In this document: in pieces, positions 25,154-34,997 of the stretch | How the letters are laid out: each line of letters starts with the position of its first letter | How positions within the stretch are numbered: position 1 is the stretch's first letter | NCBI GenBank assembly: GCA_029565735.1 | Contig: JAKQNO010000071.1 | Location: forward strand, 98,411-162,410 | Direction of reading: 5' to 3' | Length of the DNA stretch: 64,000 bases | From: a bacterium | GTDB taxonomy: Bacteria; Oederibacteriota; PGYV01 | Translations under genes and position numbers: made by a program | Notes under the pieces: generated by a model | The model's database searches: none | The model's input: only the letters and a program-made list of their open reading frames with translations | Told to the model about the DNA's origin: nothing

Positions 25154-27271
25154 TCACACAAACCTTATTTCAATACTGTCGCCGTTTTTAACGGGCGTTG
25201 TATAGCCGGCTTTTTCGCCGTTTAAACGCAGATCAAGCATTTTGCCTTTAAGCCTTCCGGTGTCTATGGGGTAATTTTTAAAAATTGATGACAGGATAAC
25301 AGGTTCCTGCGGCGCTTTTATCTCTATAGACGCGCCGTTTATTATGAATTCATCCCCGCCCGCCCTTTTGCCGTTCATTGTGATTTCAAACCTGTCGGAT
25401 TCTATTTCATAAGGCTTTCCGTTTATCGTGACCGTAATGGAGCTGTTAACAGGGCCGTTAAACAGGTCGCGTATCCTGTAAAAACTTGGCTTGTCCGCAT
25501 ATTCAAGTTTATCAAAGTTTTTAACAGTATAACCGGGCGTTATGTCAACGCCGTTGGCTTTAAGCATGTAGTTTCTCTGTTTTAACACCCGGGGCTCGCC
25601 GTTTATGGTTATTATTATGTCGCGTTCCTGCGCGGACGCGCCGAAAGTGATTCCTGCGGCGGCAAGCACGTCAGACGCTTTAACCTGCAGCGCGGTTGTG
25701 ACAGAAGCCCTGTCCGGTATATTGTCATCAGGCGCGGCTTTAACTCCGTTTATGTAAATTTCCGGCGCTATTTTTTCAACCCTTCCGTTTAACTCCACCG
25801 TAAGGGAATTCTCCGGCGCTGTCAGCGCCGATACTTTTACCGATGCGTTATCGCCGTTTTTTACCCCCGTAATTATTATGTCATCGCCGTTTGCTATTGA
25901 ATCATCTATTGATTTTAATTTTCCGTTTACAAAAAACTGCGCGTGCTCGCCGCGGCCGCCGCGTATAATCCTTAAACTGCCGTTGACAGTAAAGGTCAAA
26001 GCGTCCCCGGGTTTGCCGTACAGATTTTTTAATTCTATGCCGGCGGCTATAACCGCGTCCATCACTTTTATGTCCTGTTCCATGTTGATTATGTAATGTT
26101 TTTCACCGTTTACTTTTACTTCTATAAACCCAAGTCCGCGGCCGTAAAGCGCGGTATCAAGTATGCCTATGGGCGTAGCGCCTTCGGTGCCGCCCAGCTC
26201 TTCGGGCAGGTTTTCTATTTTTAAGGAAGAGCGCGGCTCCCTGCTGCCCACCCTGTTTTCAGGCAGGCCAAGTTTTGCCGCAACCCTGCTTCTTAAATAC
26301 GCAAAGGAACTTCCGCCGCCCACCATCACAACGGCGCGCGGCTGTTTGCCGTTTAAAAGCAGTATTTGATCGGCTATGTCACCGGCTATTTCATCGGTTT
26401 TTTCGCGCACCGCGGATATAAAGTCGCTGTGTTCTATTGTAAAACCGTTTCCGAAAATATCACGCCCGTTAATAGGCCCGCCTTCGGCGGAATCTTTTTT
26501 TATTTTTTCGGCCTGATGAAAATCAGTAAGGTATTCGTTTAATACTGTTTCCGTAAGCTCGTCACCGGCTTTGGGAATCATTCCGTAGGCCGTTATTTTT
26601 CCGCCTTCGGTGACTGCAATATCGGATGTGCCGGCGCCCACGTCAACAAGCGCAAGGTTTAAAAGCCTCATATCTTCCGGAATGGTGACAGCCATCGCGG
26701 CTATGGGTTCAAGGGTCAGCCCCGTAAGCTTAAGCCCGCAGTTTTTCAGGACAGCCGTAAGGCTGTCAAAAGTTATCTTTGGAAGGAAAGTAATAATTAA
26801 AACAGCGCCTATGTTTTCTTTGGCAAAATGCTGCAGCGGATTTTTGATGGGCTGCCCGTCAAGGGTGTAATTACAAACGCTGTAGCCCACGCAGTAATAC
26901 CCCTGTTTTTTTTCTTCGGCCATTTTTAAGTGCGCTTTTTTCACGCATTCAAGGGTAAGGGCACGCAGGTCGTCGCCGGTTATTTCCCCTTTTTTATTCA
27001 GCAGCGACTCTGTTTTCTCGGTGTGAAGGTTCCTTCCGGCAAGCGCGGTTACCGTTTCTGTTATAACCGTGTTATTTCTGCGTTCAAGTTCTGTTTTTAT
27101 TTCCAGGACTATCCTGGAAACCTCTTCAATGCTGTGAATCTGGCCGTCAACCATCGCTCTTTTTTCGTGTTCTTTCAGGCACGCGTCAATTATTTTTATA
27201 GTACCTGCGTCAAGTTCGCCCAGTATTCCGGCAACCTTTCTTGTTCCGATATCAAGTGCAAAGACAGCCAT
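25154..27271 (-). CDS. FtsA/PilM-like actin-fold ATPase with C-terminal repeat region
   Basis: 705 aa; MAVFALDIGTRKVAGIL, LALVDVGAGTSDIAVTEGG, VVMVGGGSSFAYL; C-terminal repeats with INGEPRV/VNGKLK-type motifs. Confidence 0.82.
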   Translation of the reverse strand: MAVFALDIGTRKVAGILGELDAGTIKIIDACLKEHEKRAMVDGQIHSIEEVSRIVLEIKTELERRNNTVITETVTALAGRNLHTEKTESLLNKKGEITGDDLRALTLECVKKAHLKMAEEKKQGYYCVGYSVCNYTLDGQPIKNPLQHFAKENIGAVLIITFLPKITFDSLTAVLKNCGLKLTGLTLEPIAAMAVTIPEDMRLLNLALVDVGAGTSDIAVTEGGKITAYGMIPKAGDELTETVLNEYLTDFHQAEKIKKDSAEGGPINGRDIFGNGFTIEHSDFISAVREKTDEIAGDIADQILLLNGKQPRAVVMVGGGSSFAYLRSRVAAKLGLPENRVGSREPRSSLKIENLPEELGGTEGATPIGILDTALYGRGLGFIEVKVNGEKHYIINMEQDIKVMDAVIAAGIELKNLYGKPGDALTFTVNGSLRIIRGGRGEHAQFFVNGKLKSIDDSIANGDDIIITGVKNGDNASVKVSALTAPENSLTVELNGRVEKIAPEIYINGVKAAPDDNIPDRASVTTALQVKASDVLAAAGITFGASAQERDIIITINGEPRVLKQRNYMLKANGVDITPGYTVKNFDKLEYADKPSFYRIRDLFNGPVNSSITVTINGKPYEIESDRFEITMNGKRAGGDEFIINGASIEIKAPQEPVILSSIFKNYPIDTGRLKGKMLDLRLNGEKAGYTTPVKNGDSIEIRFV

Positions 27272-27272
27272 T

Positions 27273-27896
27273 TTATTCCACCCTTATTGCCGACAGAAGC
27301 ACTTTTACCGAAGGTATATCCGGAACCAGAAGCAGGTAGCCCTTTATGACCTTGTCATTTGCCTCGGAAAACTGGGTTTCAATTGAAAGTATATGCGTGG
27401 ACATCCCTTCAAACCCTTCGGAAAGGGAGTTTAGAATGGCGCCCGAAATGTCAAAAACAAGGCTTGGCACCGAAGGCAATAACAACAATCCCAGAAATTC
27501 ATTAAGCGCGTTCATATACGCGCCCGCAAGTATGTTTCCCGTCTCTTTAATTGCGGAGTTCCCGACTTCGGATAAAACTTTAGTGGTGCCCACGGGGTTC
27601 TGCAGAAGCATATCGGCAAGCGACAGCGCGCTTTCCCTTGTCAGAAGCAGAAGTATCTTGGCTGTCACATCGCCAAGAACATTCATTATAATTCCCGCCA
27701 CCAGGGTGTTTGAATCGCCAAGAAGGTTTTCAACTTCCTGAAGCTTTAATATTTTTACCTGCGGCACGGATATCATTATTTTTTTCTTTAAAAGCTGCGA
27801 AAGGGCTGTCGCGGCGTGGCCGGCGCCAACGTTTCCGACCTCTTTAAGCGCGTCCACCTGAATCTCTGTAAGCGTCAGCAGCGAATCATCGGGCAT
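27273..27896 (-). CDS. cheC: Chemotaxis protein CheC-like phosphatase
   Basis: 207 aa; DALKEVGNVGAGHAATALSQLL, SAIKETGNILAGAYMNALNEFL. Confidence 0.92.
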   Translation of the reverse strand: MPDDSLLTLTEIQVDALKEVGNVGAGHAATALSQLLKKKIMISVPQVKILKLQEVENLLGDSNTLVAGIIMNVLGDVTAKILLLLTRESALSLADMLLQNPVGTTKVLSEVGNSAIKETGNILAGAYMNALNEFLGLLLLPSVPSLVFDISGAILNSLSEGFEGMSTHILSIETQFSEANDKVIKGYLLLVPDIPSVKVLLSAIRVE

Positions 27897-27970
27897 TTTT
27901 AAACTCCTGTTGTTTTTTTCTTTCCGGACTTAATGATATTTCATAAACTTTCATGTGTCAAACAGTATTC

Positions 27971-29974
27971 TTAAAGCAGAGCCGTAATATCCACAATAAG
28001 GCTTATGGAGCCGTCGCCAAGTATGGTGACGCCCGAAAAACCCCTGGCGAATTTTAAGAATTCGCCCAGGCTTTTTATGGCGACTTCCTGCTGGCCTATC
28101 ACGCGGTCCACTTCTATCGCGGCTTTTTTGTCCCTTACGTCCACAATCACAAGCTCGTGCGACGCCGACTCCGTACGCGGTTTTCCCAGAAGTTCCATAA
28201 GGCTGTAAACCGGTATTACCTCTTCCCTTAATATAATAACCTTCCTGTTCTGAATAAAACGGTAGTCTTTTTCAAAACTTTCAAAGGTTTCAACGGTATG
28301 TATTACAGGTATGGAATACGTTTCTTTGCCCGCCTTCACAAGAAGCGCCTGCACTATCGCAAGGGTAAGCGGAAGCTTCATTATGAATTTTGAACCTTCA
28401 CCGGGATAATTTTCTATTTTAAAAATGCCGCCGAAGCTTTCAACCTTTGTTTTTACGACATCCACGCCTACGCCGCGGCCTGAAACCTTATTGACGCTTT
28501 CCACCGTGGAAAAACCCGGCAGCGCTATAAGCGACACCACTTCTTCATCGCTCATGTTCCTTAAACGTTCTTCTGTTACAACTTTTCTCTCAAGGGCTTT
28601 TTTCCTGACAGCGGCGGTGTTAATTCCCGCGCCGTCGTCAGATACCTCTATTATGACCGAATTACGCTCCCTTTTTGCCGAAAGCCTTATGACTCCCTTT
28701 GGATTCTTGCCCGCTTTAATCCTGTCATCAGGCATTTCAATGCCGTGCGCAACGGAATTTCTTATAAGATGAAGAAGGGGCTCGCTCATTTCTTCCAGGA
28801 CTGTCCTGTCTATTTCTATGTCATTGCCTTCAATTTCAACATCGGCCTGCTTTCCTGACTGCACGGCAAGGTCGCGCACGGAACGCGGAAACCGGTCAAA
28901 CATATTTGACACAGGAAGCATCCTTACGCTTGTTATTTCTATCTGAAGTTCGTCAATGACCCTGTCAAATTCCTCCACCGTGTCGTTAAGAAGGCCGTAT
29001 TTTTTTTCTTTTGCAATCTGGTCAAACCTTATCTTGTTTATCACAAGCTCGCCGACAAGGTTCATCAGCGTGTCAAGTTTTTCTATGCTTACCCTTACGC
29101 TCTGCGAAGAGGAATGTTTTTTTTCTTTTGCCGCGGCCGAATCCGCGCTTAAAACCGTTTCGTCCGGTTTTTTTTGCGCTTCAGGCTCCGCGCTTTTTTT
29201 GGCGCCGGAAGCTTCCTTAACCAGCACTTCCTTTACTTCGGAAACTTTTGCGGCAAGCGCCTTTGCCTGCGCGGCGCCAAGTTCGGTTGCAAAAACAAAT
29301 TCAAATTCGCCGTTAAAGTTACCCTCTTCAATATCTTTGGAAGAAGGGCTGGACCCTATAATTTCGCCTTTTTCCGAAAGGTTCCTTGAAACCATGAAAG
29401 CACGGACGTTTTTAAACGCGCATTTGTCATCAAGGATTATTTTTATATAAAAAACATTCATGGACCTTGACGCCGCCGCGTCCAGTGTTTTTTGGTCCAC
29501 AACAGATTTAAACCCGCCGGCAATATCAGCCGCGGGCGCTTCTTTTTTTTCCGCTGCCGGTTTAATCACAGGCGTTTCAGGCGTATCCTGCCCGCTTTCA
29601 AGGTGTTTTTTTATGCTGTCCGCCACAATTGCGGCGCCCGCGGAATAGTCAGTGTTTGTCTCCGCAATGGAATCAATGAAATCGGAAAGCGCGTCAACGC
29701 TTTTAAACAGCAGGTTCATAATTTCCAGCGTGGGCCTTGTCTTTCCGGAGCGTATGGAATCAAGCACTTCCTCCAGGATGTGGGTAAATCCGGCCATCCT
29801 GTCATACCCCATGGTCGCGGACATCCCCTTAAGCGTGTGCGCCGCGCGGAAAAGTTCGTTGACCGGCGTTAAATCATCCAGGTTTTTTTCAAGGGCCAGA
29901 AGGGAATTATTAAGGTTGTTGACGTTTTCCCTTGCCTCTTCCATAAAGACTTCCCTGTAATTTTCCATATCCAT
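27971..29974 (-). CDS. cheA: Chemotaxis histidine kinase CheA
   Basis: 667 aa; Hpt FRAAHTLKGMSATMGY, HLIRNSVAHGIEMPD, VSGRGVGVDVVKTKVE, C-terminal CheW-like domain. Confidence 0.97.
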   Translation of the reverse strand: MDMENYREVFMEEARENVNNLNNSLLALEKNLDDLTPVNELFRAAHTLKGMSATMGYDRMAGFTHILEEVLDSIRSGKTRPTLEIMNLLFKSVDALSDFIDSIAETNTDYSAGAAIVADSIKKHLESGQDTPETPVIKPAAEKKEAPAADIAGGFKSVVDQKTLDAAASRSMNVFYIKIILDDKCAFKNVRAFMVSRNLSEKGEIIGSSPSSKDIEEGNFNGEFEFVFATELGAAQAKALAAKVSEVKEVLVKEASGAKKSAEPEAQKKPDETVLSADSAAAKEKKHSSSQSVRVSIEKLDTLMNLVGELVINKIRFDQIAKEKKYGLLNDTVEEFDRVIDELQIEITSVRMLPVSNMFDRFPRSVRDLAVQSGKQADVEIEGNDIEIDRTVLEEMSEPLLHLIRNSVAHGIEMPDDRIKAGKNPKGVIRLSAKRERNSVIIEVSDDGAGINTAAVRKKALERKVVTEERLRNMSDEEVVSLIALPGFSTVESVNKVSGRGVGVDVVKTKVESFGGIFKIENYPGEGSKFIMKLPLTLAIVQALLVKAGKETYSIPVIHTVETFESFEKDYRFIQNRKVIILREEVIPVYSLMELLGKPRTESASHELVIVDVRDKKAAIEVDRVIGQQEVAIKSLGEFLKFARGFSGVTILGDGSISLIVDITALL

Positions 29975-31035
29975 TATTTGCCGCCCGTTATGCGCTCTAT
30001 AGCGGAAACAAGCGCGTCTTTCATTCCGGAGATGGATGACACTTCGTCAGCCAACCCCCTGTCAATTACCGCTTTGGGCATTCCAAAAATAACGCTGCTG
30101 TTTTTGTCCTGCGCCAGTATGACGCCTTTTTTTGCCTTAAGCCTTTCCGCGCCCGCTGACGCGTCCTTGCCCATTCCGGTCAGAACCACAGCAAGCGTTT
30201 TTCCGTCAAATTTTTCCGCGACCGAAAACAGCGTCATATCCGCGCTTGGCCTTACGCCAAGCCTGGTGGGTTTCTGATTAAGCGCTATTTTGTACTGCCC
30301 GCCTTCTTTTTCTATTTCCATATGATAATTGCCGGGCGCCACGTACGCTTTGCCCGCGGTTATAATTTCGCCTTCTTCGGCTTCCTTGATGCTTATAAGG
30401 GACTGGCTGTTAAGCCTTTCCGCCAGGGTTTTTGTAAAGCCCTGCGACATATGCTGCACCACAAGGTACGCGGCAGGCAGGTTTCTTGGTATTTTCGGCA
30501 GGAATTCCGAAAGCGCCCTTGGCCCGCCCGTTGATGTCGCAACGGTAACAAGAATAAAATCCTTAACCTCTTTTTCTTTGTCTCCGGATTTTTTTTCAAC
30601 TTTTTCCGGGGTAAAAAATGTCAGTTTGGAAACATCGGTGGTTGCCGCGGCTTTTATTTTTTTTACAAGTTCTTCCTTTACCTTTTTTATGTCTATTGAA
30701 ATCTCGCCGGATGGTTTGCACACAAAATCCACGGCGCCGTATTCAAGCGCCTGCAGCGTGGTTTCCGCGCCTTTAGGGGTATACGCGGAGAGCATGATAA
30801 CGGGAGTCGGCGTTTCGCTCATTATGTAGCCAAGGGTGGTAAGGCCGTCCATTTTTGGCATTTCCACGTCAAGGGTTATAACATCCGGTTTTAACTCAAA
30901 GGTTTTCTTAATGGCTTCCTGGCCGTCTTTGGCAGTGTCAATAACTTCAATTTCATCATCTTCCTGAAGCATCTGGGGTATTACTTTTCTCATAAAAGCG
31001 GAATCGTCAACAACAAGTACCCTTGTCTTTCCCAT
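29974..31035 (-). CDS. cheB: Chemotaxis methylesterase CheB
   Basis: 353 aa; receiver RVLVVDDSAFMRK; TVATSTGGPRALSEFLPKIP, VVQHMSQGFTKTLAERL, VLTGMGKDASAG. Confidence 0.97.
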   Translation of the reverse strand: MGKTRVLVVDDSAFMRKVIPQMLQEDDEIEVIDTAKDGQEAIKKTFELKPDVITLDVEMPKMDGLTTLGYIMSETPTPVIMLSAYTPKGAETTLQALEYGAVDFVCKPSGEISIDIKKVKEELVKKIKAAATTDVSKLTFFTPEKVEKKSGDKEKEVKDFILVTVATSTGGPRALSEFLPKIPRNLPAAYLVVQHMSQGFTKTLAERLNSQSLISIKEAEEGEIITAGKAYVAPGNYHMEIEKEGGQYKIALNQKPTRLGVRPSADMTLFSVAEKFDGKTLAVVLTGMGKDASAGAERLKAKKGVILAQDKNSSVIFGMPKAVIDRGLADEVSSISGMKDALVSAIERITGGK

Positions 31036-31038
31036 TTA

Positions 31039-31404
31039 TCAGCTCTCCTGCAGTGTTCTGTCAACCGCCTCCAGAACCCTTGCCGGCTGAAAAGGTTTGA
31101 TTACAAAATCCTTGGCGCCCGCCTGAATGGCCTCTATGACCATTGCCTGCTGGCCCATCGCGCTGCACATAAGTATTTTTGCCGAAGGATCCTCCGCCAG
31201 TATCGCTTTTACCGCTTCTATGCCGTTCATCTCGGGCATTATGATATCCATGGTGACAAGGTCAGGGCGCAGCTCTTTATATTTTTCAAGAGCTTCTTTT
31301 CCGTTTGAAGCTTCGCCCACAACCTCAACATCCTTTTTCTTAAGGATATTTCTCAGCATGCTTCTCATGAATTTTGTGTCGTCAACAATCAGGACTTTCT
31401 TCAA
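31039..31404 (-). CDS. cheY: Response regulator CheY
   Basis: 121 aa; KVLIVDDTKFMRSMLRNIL, VTMDIIMPEMNG, KDFVIKPFQ. Confidence 0.95.
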   Translation of the reverse strand: MKKVLIVDDTKFMRSMLRNILKKKDVEVVGEASNGKEALEKYKELRPDLVTMDIIMPEMNGIEAVKAILAEDPSAKILMCSAMGQQAMVIEAIQAGAKDFVIKPFQPARVLEAVDRTLQES

Positions 31405-31870
31405 TGCCCGCCTCCATCATGGATATCCCCTGAATTTCGGAATTTTCCTCTTCAGAAAATATTTTTTCTATATCAAGAAAAACCACTATCTTATCGTCAA
31501 GCTGCACGACGGCTTCTATGTATTTGCCTCCGACGCTTACTATTGAAGGAGGCGCCGGCAGTATCTGCTCTTCAGGTACGGAAAGCACCTGCGTCACTTC
31601 ATCCACAATCACTCCCGCAAGCTGGCTGCCGTGCATTTCTATTATTATTATCCTTACGTTTTTTCCGCGCGCGTCTTCGTGCAGTTTAAACCGCTTGCGC
31701 AGGTCTATTATCGGTATTATCTTTCCCCTTAAGTTTATCACGCCTTCTATAAAGGACGGCGCAGTGGGCACCGGCGTTATCTGTTTAAGCCTTATTATTT
31801 CCACAACCTTCATAATATTAAAGGCAAATTCCTCGCCTTTCAGCCTGAATCCCACTATTTTCTTTTCCAC
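31382..31870 (-). CDS. cheW: Chemotaxis coupling protein CheW
   Basis: 162 aa; VGFRLKGEEFAFNIMKVVEIIR, FIEGVINLRGKIIPIIDLRKRF. Confidence 0.95.
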   Translation of the reverse strand: MEKKIVGFRLKGEEFAFNIMKVVEIIRLKQITPVPTAPSFIEGVINLRGKIIPIIDLRKRFKLHEDARGKNVRIIIIEMHGSQLAGVIVDEVTQVLSVPEEQILPAPPSIVSVGGKYIEAVVQLDDKIVVFLDIEKIFSEEENSEIQGISMMEAGIEESPDC

Positions 31871-31873
31871 TTT

Positions 31874-33154
31874 TTACTCCGTCTTAAATTTGGAAACAGA
31901 TTCGCGGAGCGTTTCCGTCATCTGCGCCAGTTCCTGCGCCTGCGCCGCTATTTCCTGCATTGACGCCGTCTGTTCCTGCGTGGACGCCGAAGCCTGCTGG
32001 GTTCCAGCGGCGGTTTGTTCGGACACAGCAGCTATCTCTTCAACCGCTTTTACAACTTTATCAGTATCCTCTGCCTGCGCTTTTGTAAGGCTGAATATTT
32101 CATTGGCAAGCGCGACCACTTTTGTGACAACGGTATTTATTTCTTTTAAAGCCTGGCCGCTCTCTTTTACCACGGTTTTGCCCTCTTCGGTTTCGCGCAC
32201 GCCGGTCATTATGTCCACCACCACCTGGGCGGTGCGTTCATGAATGTCTTCAACAAGGCCGGCTATTTCTTTGGCGGCATCGCCGGACCCTTCCGCAAGT
32301 TTTCGTACCTCTTCCGCCACAACCGCAAAACCGCGCCCCGCCTCTCCCGCGCGCGCCGCCTCTATGTTGGCGTTAAGTGCAAGAAGGTTGGTTTCGTCGG
32401 CGATTTCGGTTATTATATTCACCACTTCTTCTATCTTTTCCGAATACCTCTTAAGTTCCTCTATGGAATCCTTTGCCTTGCTTGTGACCTGCACAATATC
32501 GTCAATTTTTACAATTGTCTGCTTTACCGCTTCCATGCCTTTTTCGGAAGCATCCTTGGCTTCGTTGGCAACGTTTAACACGTCTTCGGATTTCTGCGCC
32601 ACAGTCTGGATTGAATCCGACATGTTTTCCATAATCCTTGAAGTTTCAACCGTGCGCTCCGCCTGCTGTTCCACTCCGCGGGCTATCTGCTGGACAGTGG
32701 AGCTAATTTCCTCCGCCGACGCGTTTATCTGCTGAGTGGATGCCGACAGGTTTTCCGACAGCATCCTCATATTGTCAATTGACTCCTTCATCTGCAGAAG
32801 TATTTTTTTCATTGAAGAAGTCATCTTGTTTATAGGCCTTGCAATAACAGGCAGAAAACCGTCCTTTTCCTCCACCTTTGTGGTTAAGTCTCCGTCCGCG
32901 ACCCTGTCAAAAAAGAAAGCAACATTGGTAAAAGCGTCTATCACGGCTTTTGCACCCATAAAAACAGCTGCGGCGCCCGCAAGTGCAAGCACGCCTATGG
33001 TGAGCATAAAAAACATAAAAGGTTTTTCATACAGCCTTAAAAAATAAAGCGACGAAGCCAGGACAATACCCGTCAACACCGCGACCGACAGGTTTATTAT
33101 AAGCATCTTCTTCAGAAAAAAACCTTTTTTACCGCTGTTATTTCCGGCCATCAT
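31874..33154 (-). CDS. Methyl-accepting chemotaxis protein
   Basis: 426 aa; two closely spaced TM segments, HAMP, signalling hairpin [38 protein letters not shown]. Confidence 0.95.
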   Translation of the reverse strand: MMAGNNSGKKGFFLKKMLIINLSVAVLTGIVLASSLYFLRLYEKPFMFFMLTIGVLALAGAAAVFMGAKAVIDAFTNVAFFFDRVADGDLTTKVEEKDGFLPVIARPINKMTSSMKKILLQMKESIDNMRMLSENLSASTQQINASAEEISSTVQQIARGVEQQAERTVETSRIMENMSDSIQTVAQKSEDVLNVANEAKDASEKGMEAVKQTIVKIDDIVQVTSKAKDSIEELKRYSEKIEEVVNIITEIADETNLLALNANIEAARAGEAGRGFAVVAEEVRKLAEGSGDAAKEIAGLVEDIHERTAQVVVDIMTGVRETEEGKTVVKESGQALKEINTVVTKVVALANEIFSLTKAQAEDTDKVVKAVEEIAAVSEQTAAGTQQASASTQEQTASMQEIAAQAQELAQMTETLRESVSKFKTE

Positions 33155-33158
33155 TCCC

Positions 33159-33635
33159 TCACACTATTTTAATATCCCTGCCAAAACTTCTGACCTGCGC
33201 CTTTTTTTCCGCCACAAAATATTCTATAGTCCTGCCGTAATTGCTTCCGGTATCCTCCCCAAGAATCGGGATACCCTTTCTTTCAAGAATTTCTTTTGCT
33301 TTTTTTATGTTCCTTGACCCTATTGCGTCAGATTCGTTTCCTATTTCAAACATCCTTGCGCCCCCGAATATCTTGGCGCGCATATTTTTTATGTTAACCC
33401 CCAAATCAATCATTGATTTGACAAGGTTCTCTATTCCCGTGTCCGCGTACCTGTTTTTATCGTGTGCCTTGCCCATTTTTTCCGGAAGCATTGCGTGAAG
33501 CATTCCCGCAAGCGGTTTTTCCTCGTCAAAACATACAACCACAATGCAGGATCCTATCCCGTAAGCGGTTAAAACTTCGCCGCTTACTCCCGTGTGCAGC
33601 TCTCCCATTCCAACCTTAATGCATTTAACGGCCAT
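33159..33635 (-). CDS. cheD: Chemoreceptor glutamine deamidase CheD
   Basis: 158 aa; [39 protein letters not shown]. Confidence 0.95.
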   Translation of the reverse strand: MAVKCIKVGMGELHTGVSGEVLTAYGIGSCIVVVCFDEEKPLAGMLHAMLPEKMGKAHDKNRYADTGIENLVKSMIDLGVNIKNMRAKIFGGARMFEIGNESDAIGSRNIKKAKEILERKGIPILGEDTGSNYGRTIEYFVAEKKAQVRSFGRDIKIV

Positions 33636-33642
33636 TTATTTT

Positions 33643-34263
33643 TCAGGCGCCGCTTGCCGTATTGTCAAGCGCCTTTAATATCTTACGCATGGATTCTTCA
33701 TCAGGAATCAAAAAAACCGTTGTCTGTATCTTGGCGGTTTCTTCAACCATGTCGGTTTCTATCAGCAGCGCTTCCGACCCGGTTTCGGCTATTTCCGCGG
33801 AAACCGTCTGAAATATCGCTTCTACCATGTCAACAGCCAGCGCCGGAACCGACGGCACGGAATTCAGCCCCATAAGTTTGGCTATCGCGTTCATATATGA
33901 TGATATCAGTATGTTCCCTATCTCCCTAAGCGCGGACTGTTCATTTTCCCCGAATTCTTTTGTGGTCCCAAGGCTGCGCCTCATTAAAAGGTCAATAATT
34001 AAAAACACTTTGTCCTGCGGAAATATCATCAGCGCCCGCCCTGTGACATCCCCGAAAATTTTCAGGTAAACAGCGGCCACTATCTGATTTTTTATCCCTA
34101 TCCTGTCAACCATTTTATCCGCGGGCACCATAACAACTTCCGGCACGCTTAAAGAAACATCCTTGCCCAAAAGCTGCGAAAGCGCGGTGGCCGCGTTGCC
34201 CGCGCCTATATTTCCCATTTCGCGCAGCGCGTCTTTGTGATAGTCGCTAAGTTTAATTGGCAT
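33643..34263 (-). CDS. cheC: CheC-family phosphatase (second copy)
   Basis: 206 aa; DALREMGNIGAGNAATALSQLLG, SALREIGNILISSYMNAI. Confidence 0.92.
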   Translation of the reverse strand: MPIKLSDYHKDALREMGNIGAGNAATALSQLLGKDVSLSVPEVVMVPADKMVDRIGIKNQIVAAVYLKIFGDVTGRALMIFPQDKVFLIIDLLMRRSLGTTKEFGENEQSALREIGNILISSYMNAIAKLMGLNSVPSVPALAVDMVEAIFQTVSAEIAETGSEALLIETDMVEETAKIQTTVFLIPDEESMRKILKALDNTASGA

Positions 34264-34629
34264 TTATGCTCCTATTATTTTTCTTACGGTTTCAAGCACG
34301 TTTGATTGTTCAAAAGGTTTTACAATGTAATCTTTAGCCCCCGCCTGAATGGCTTCAATTACAAGCGCCTGCTGCCCTATGGCGCTGCAGATAAGGACAT
34401 TCGCGGCCGGATAATCTTTCATAATCTCCCTTAAAGTGTCAATACCGCCCATTTCAGGCATTACCATATCCGAGATAAGCATGTCAGGAAGAAGTTTCTT
34501 ATAAAGTTCAACAGCCTCGCGGCCGTTGCCCGCTTCCCCCACCACTTCATACCCGCCCGAAGTCAGTATATTTTTCAGCATCATCCTCATGAACGCCGCG
34601 TCATCGGCTATTAATATTCTTTTTGCCAT
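34264..34629 (-). CDS. cheY: Response regulator CheY (second copy)
   Basis: 121 aa; RILIADDAAFMRMMLKNILTSGG, DMVMPEMGG, KDYIVKPFE. Confidence 0.94.
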   Translation of the reverse strand: MAKRILIADDAAFMRMMLKNILTSGGYEVVGEAGNGREAVELYKKLLPDMLISDMVMPEMGGIDTLREIMKDYPAANVLICSAIGQQALVIEAIQAGAKDYIVKPFEQSNVLETVRKIIGA

Positions 34630-34658
34630 TTAAACATTTCCTCCATATGGAATTTATA

Positions 34659-34997
34659 TCAAAGGGCGTCTTCTTTTCTTTCGCCCGTCCTTATCCTTAC
34701 CGCGTCAATAATTTCCGAAACAAATATTTTGCCGTCCCCTATCCTTCCGGTCCTTGTGCATTCCAATATTTCTTTTATAACCTTTTCGGCTTCGTTGTCC
34801 TTTACCACCATTTCCACCTTAGTCCTTGGCAGAAACTCCACCGCTATATCCTGGTCCTTCATCTTGTCAAGTTTGCTTTTCTGAACCCCAAAACCTTCGG
34901 CAGATGAAACCGTAAGGCCGCACACGCCGGTTTCTATCATTTTCTTCCTTAACGCTTCAAACTTTGAAGGGGCTGTTATGACCGTTATTTTTTTCAT
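34659..34997 (-). CDS. PII (GlnB/GlnK)-family signalling protein
   Basis: 112 aa; MKKITVITAPSKFEALRKKMIETGVCGLTVSSAEGFGVQK...VEFLPRTKVEMVVKDNEAEKVIKEILECTRTGRIGDGKIFVSEIIDAVRIRTGE. Confidence 0.92.
   Translation of the reverse strand: MKKITVITAPSKFEALRKKMIETGVCGLTVSSAEGFGVQKSKLDKMKDQDIAVEFLPRTKVEMVVKDNEAEKVIKEILECTRTGRIGDGKIFVSEIIDAVRIRTGERKEDAL

Noticed and set aside
28000-33900. Numerous plus-strand ORFs of 60-240 aa across the che operon
   Set aside because: Antisense shadows of well-supported minus-strand chemotaxis genes with serine-rich or low-complexity translations.
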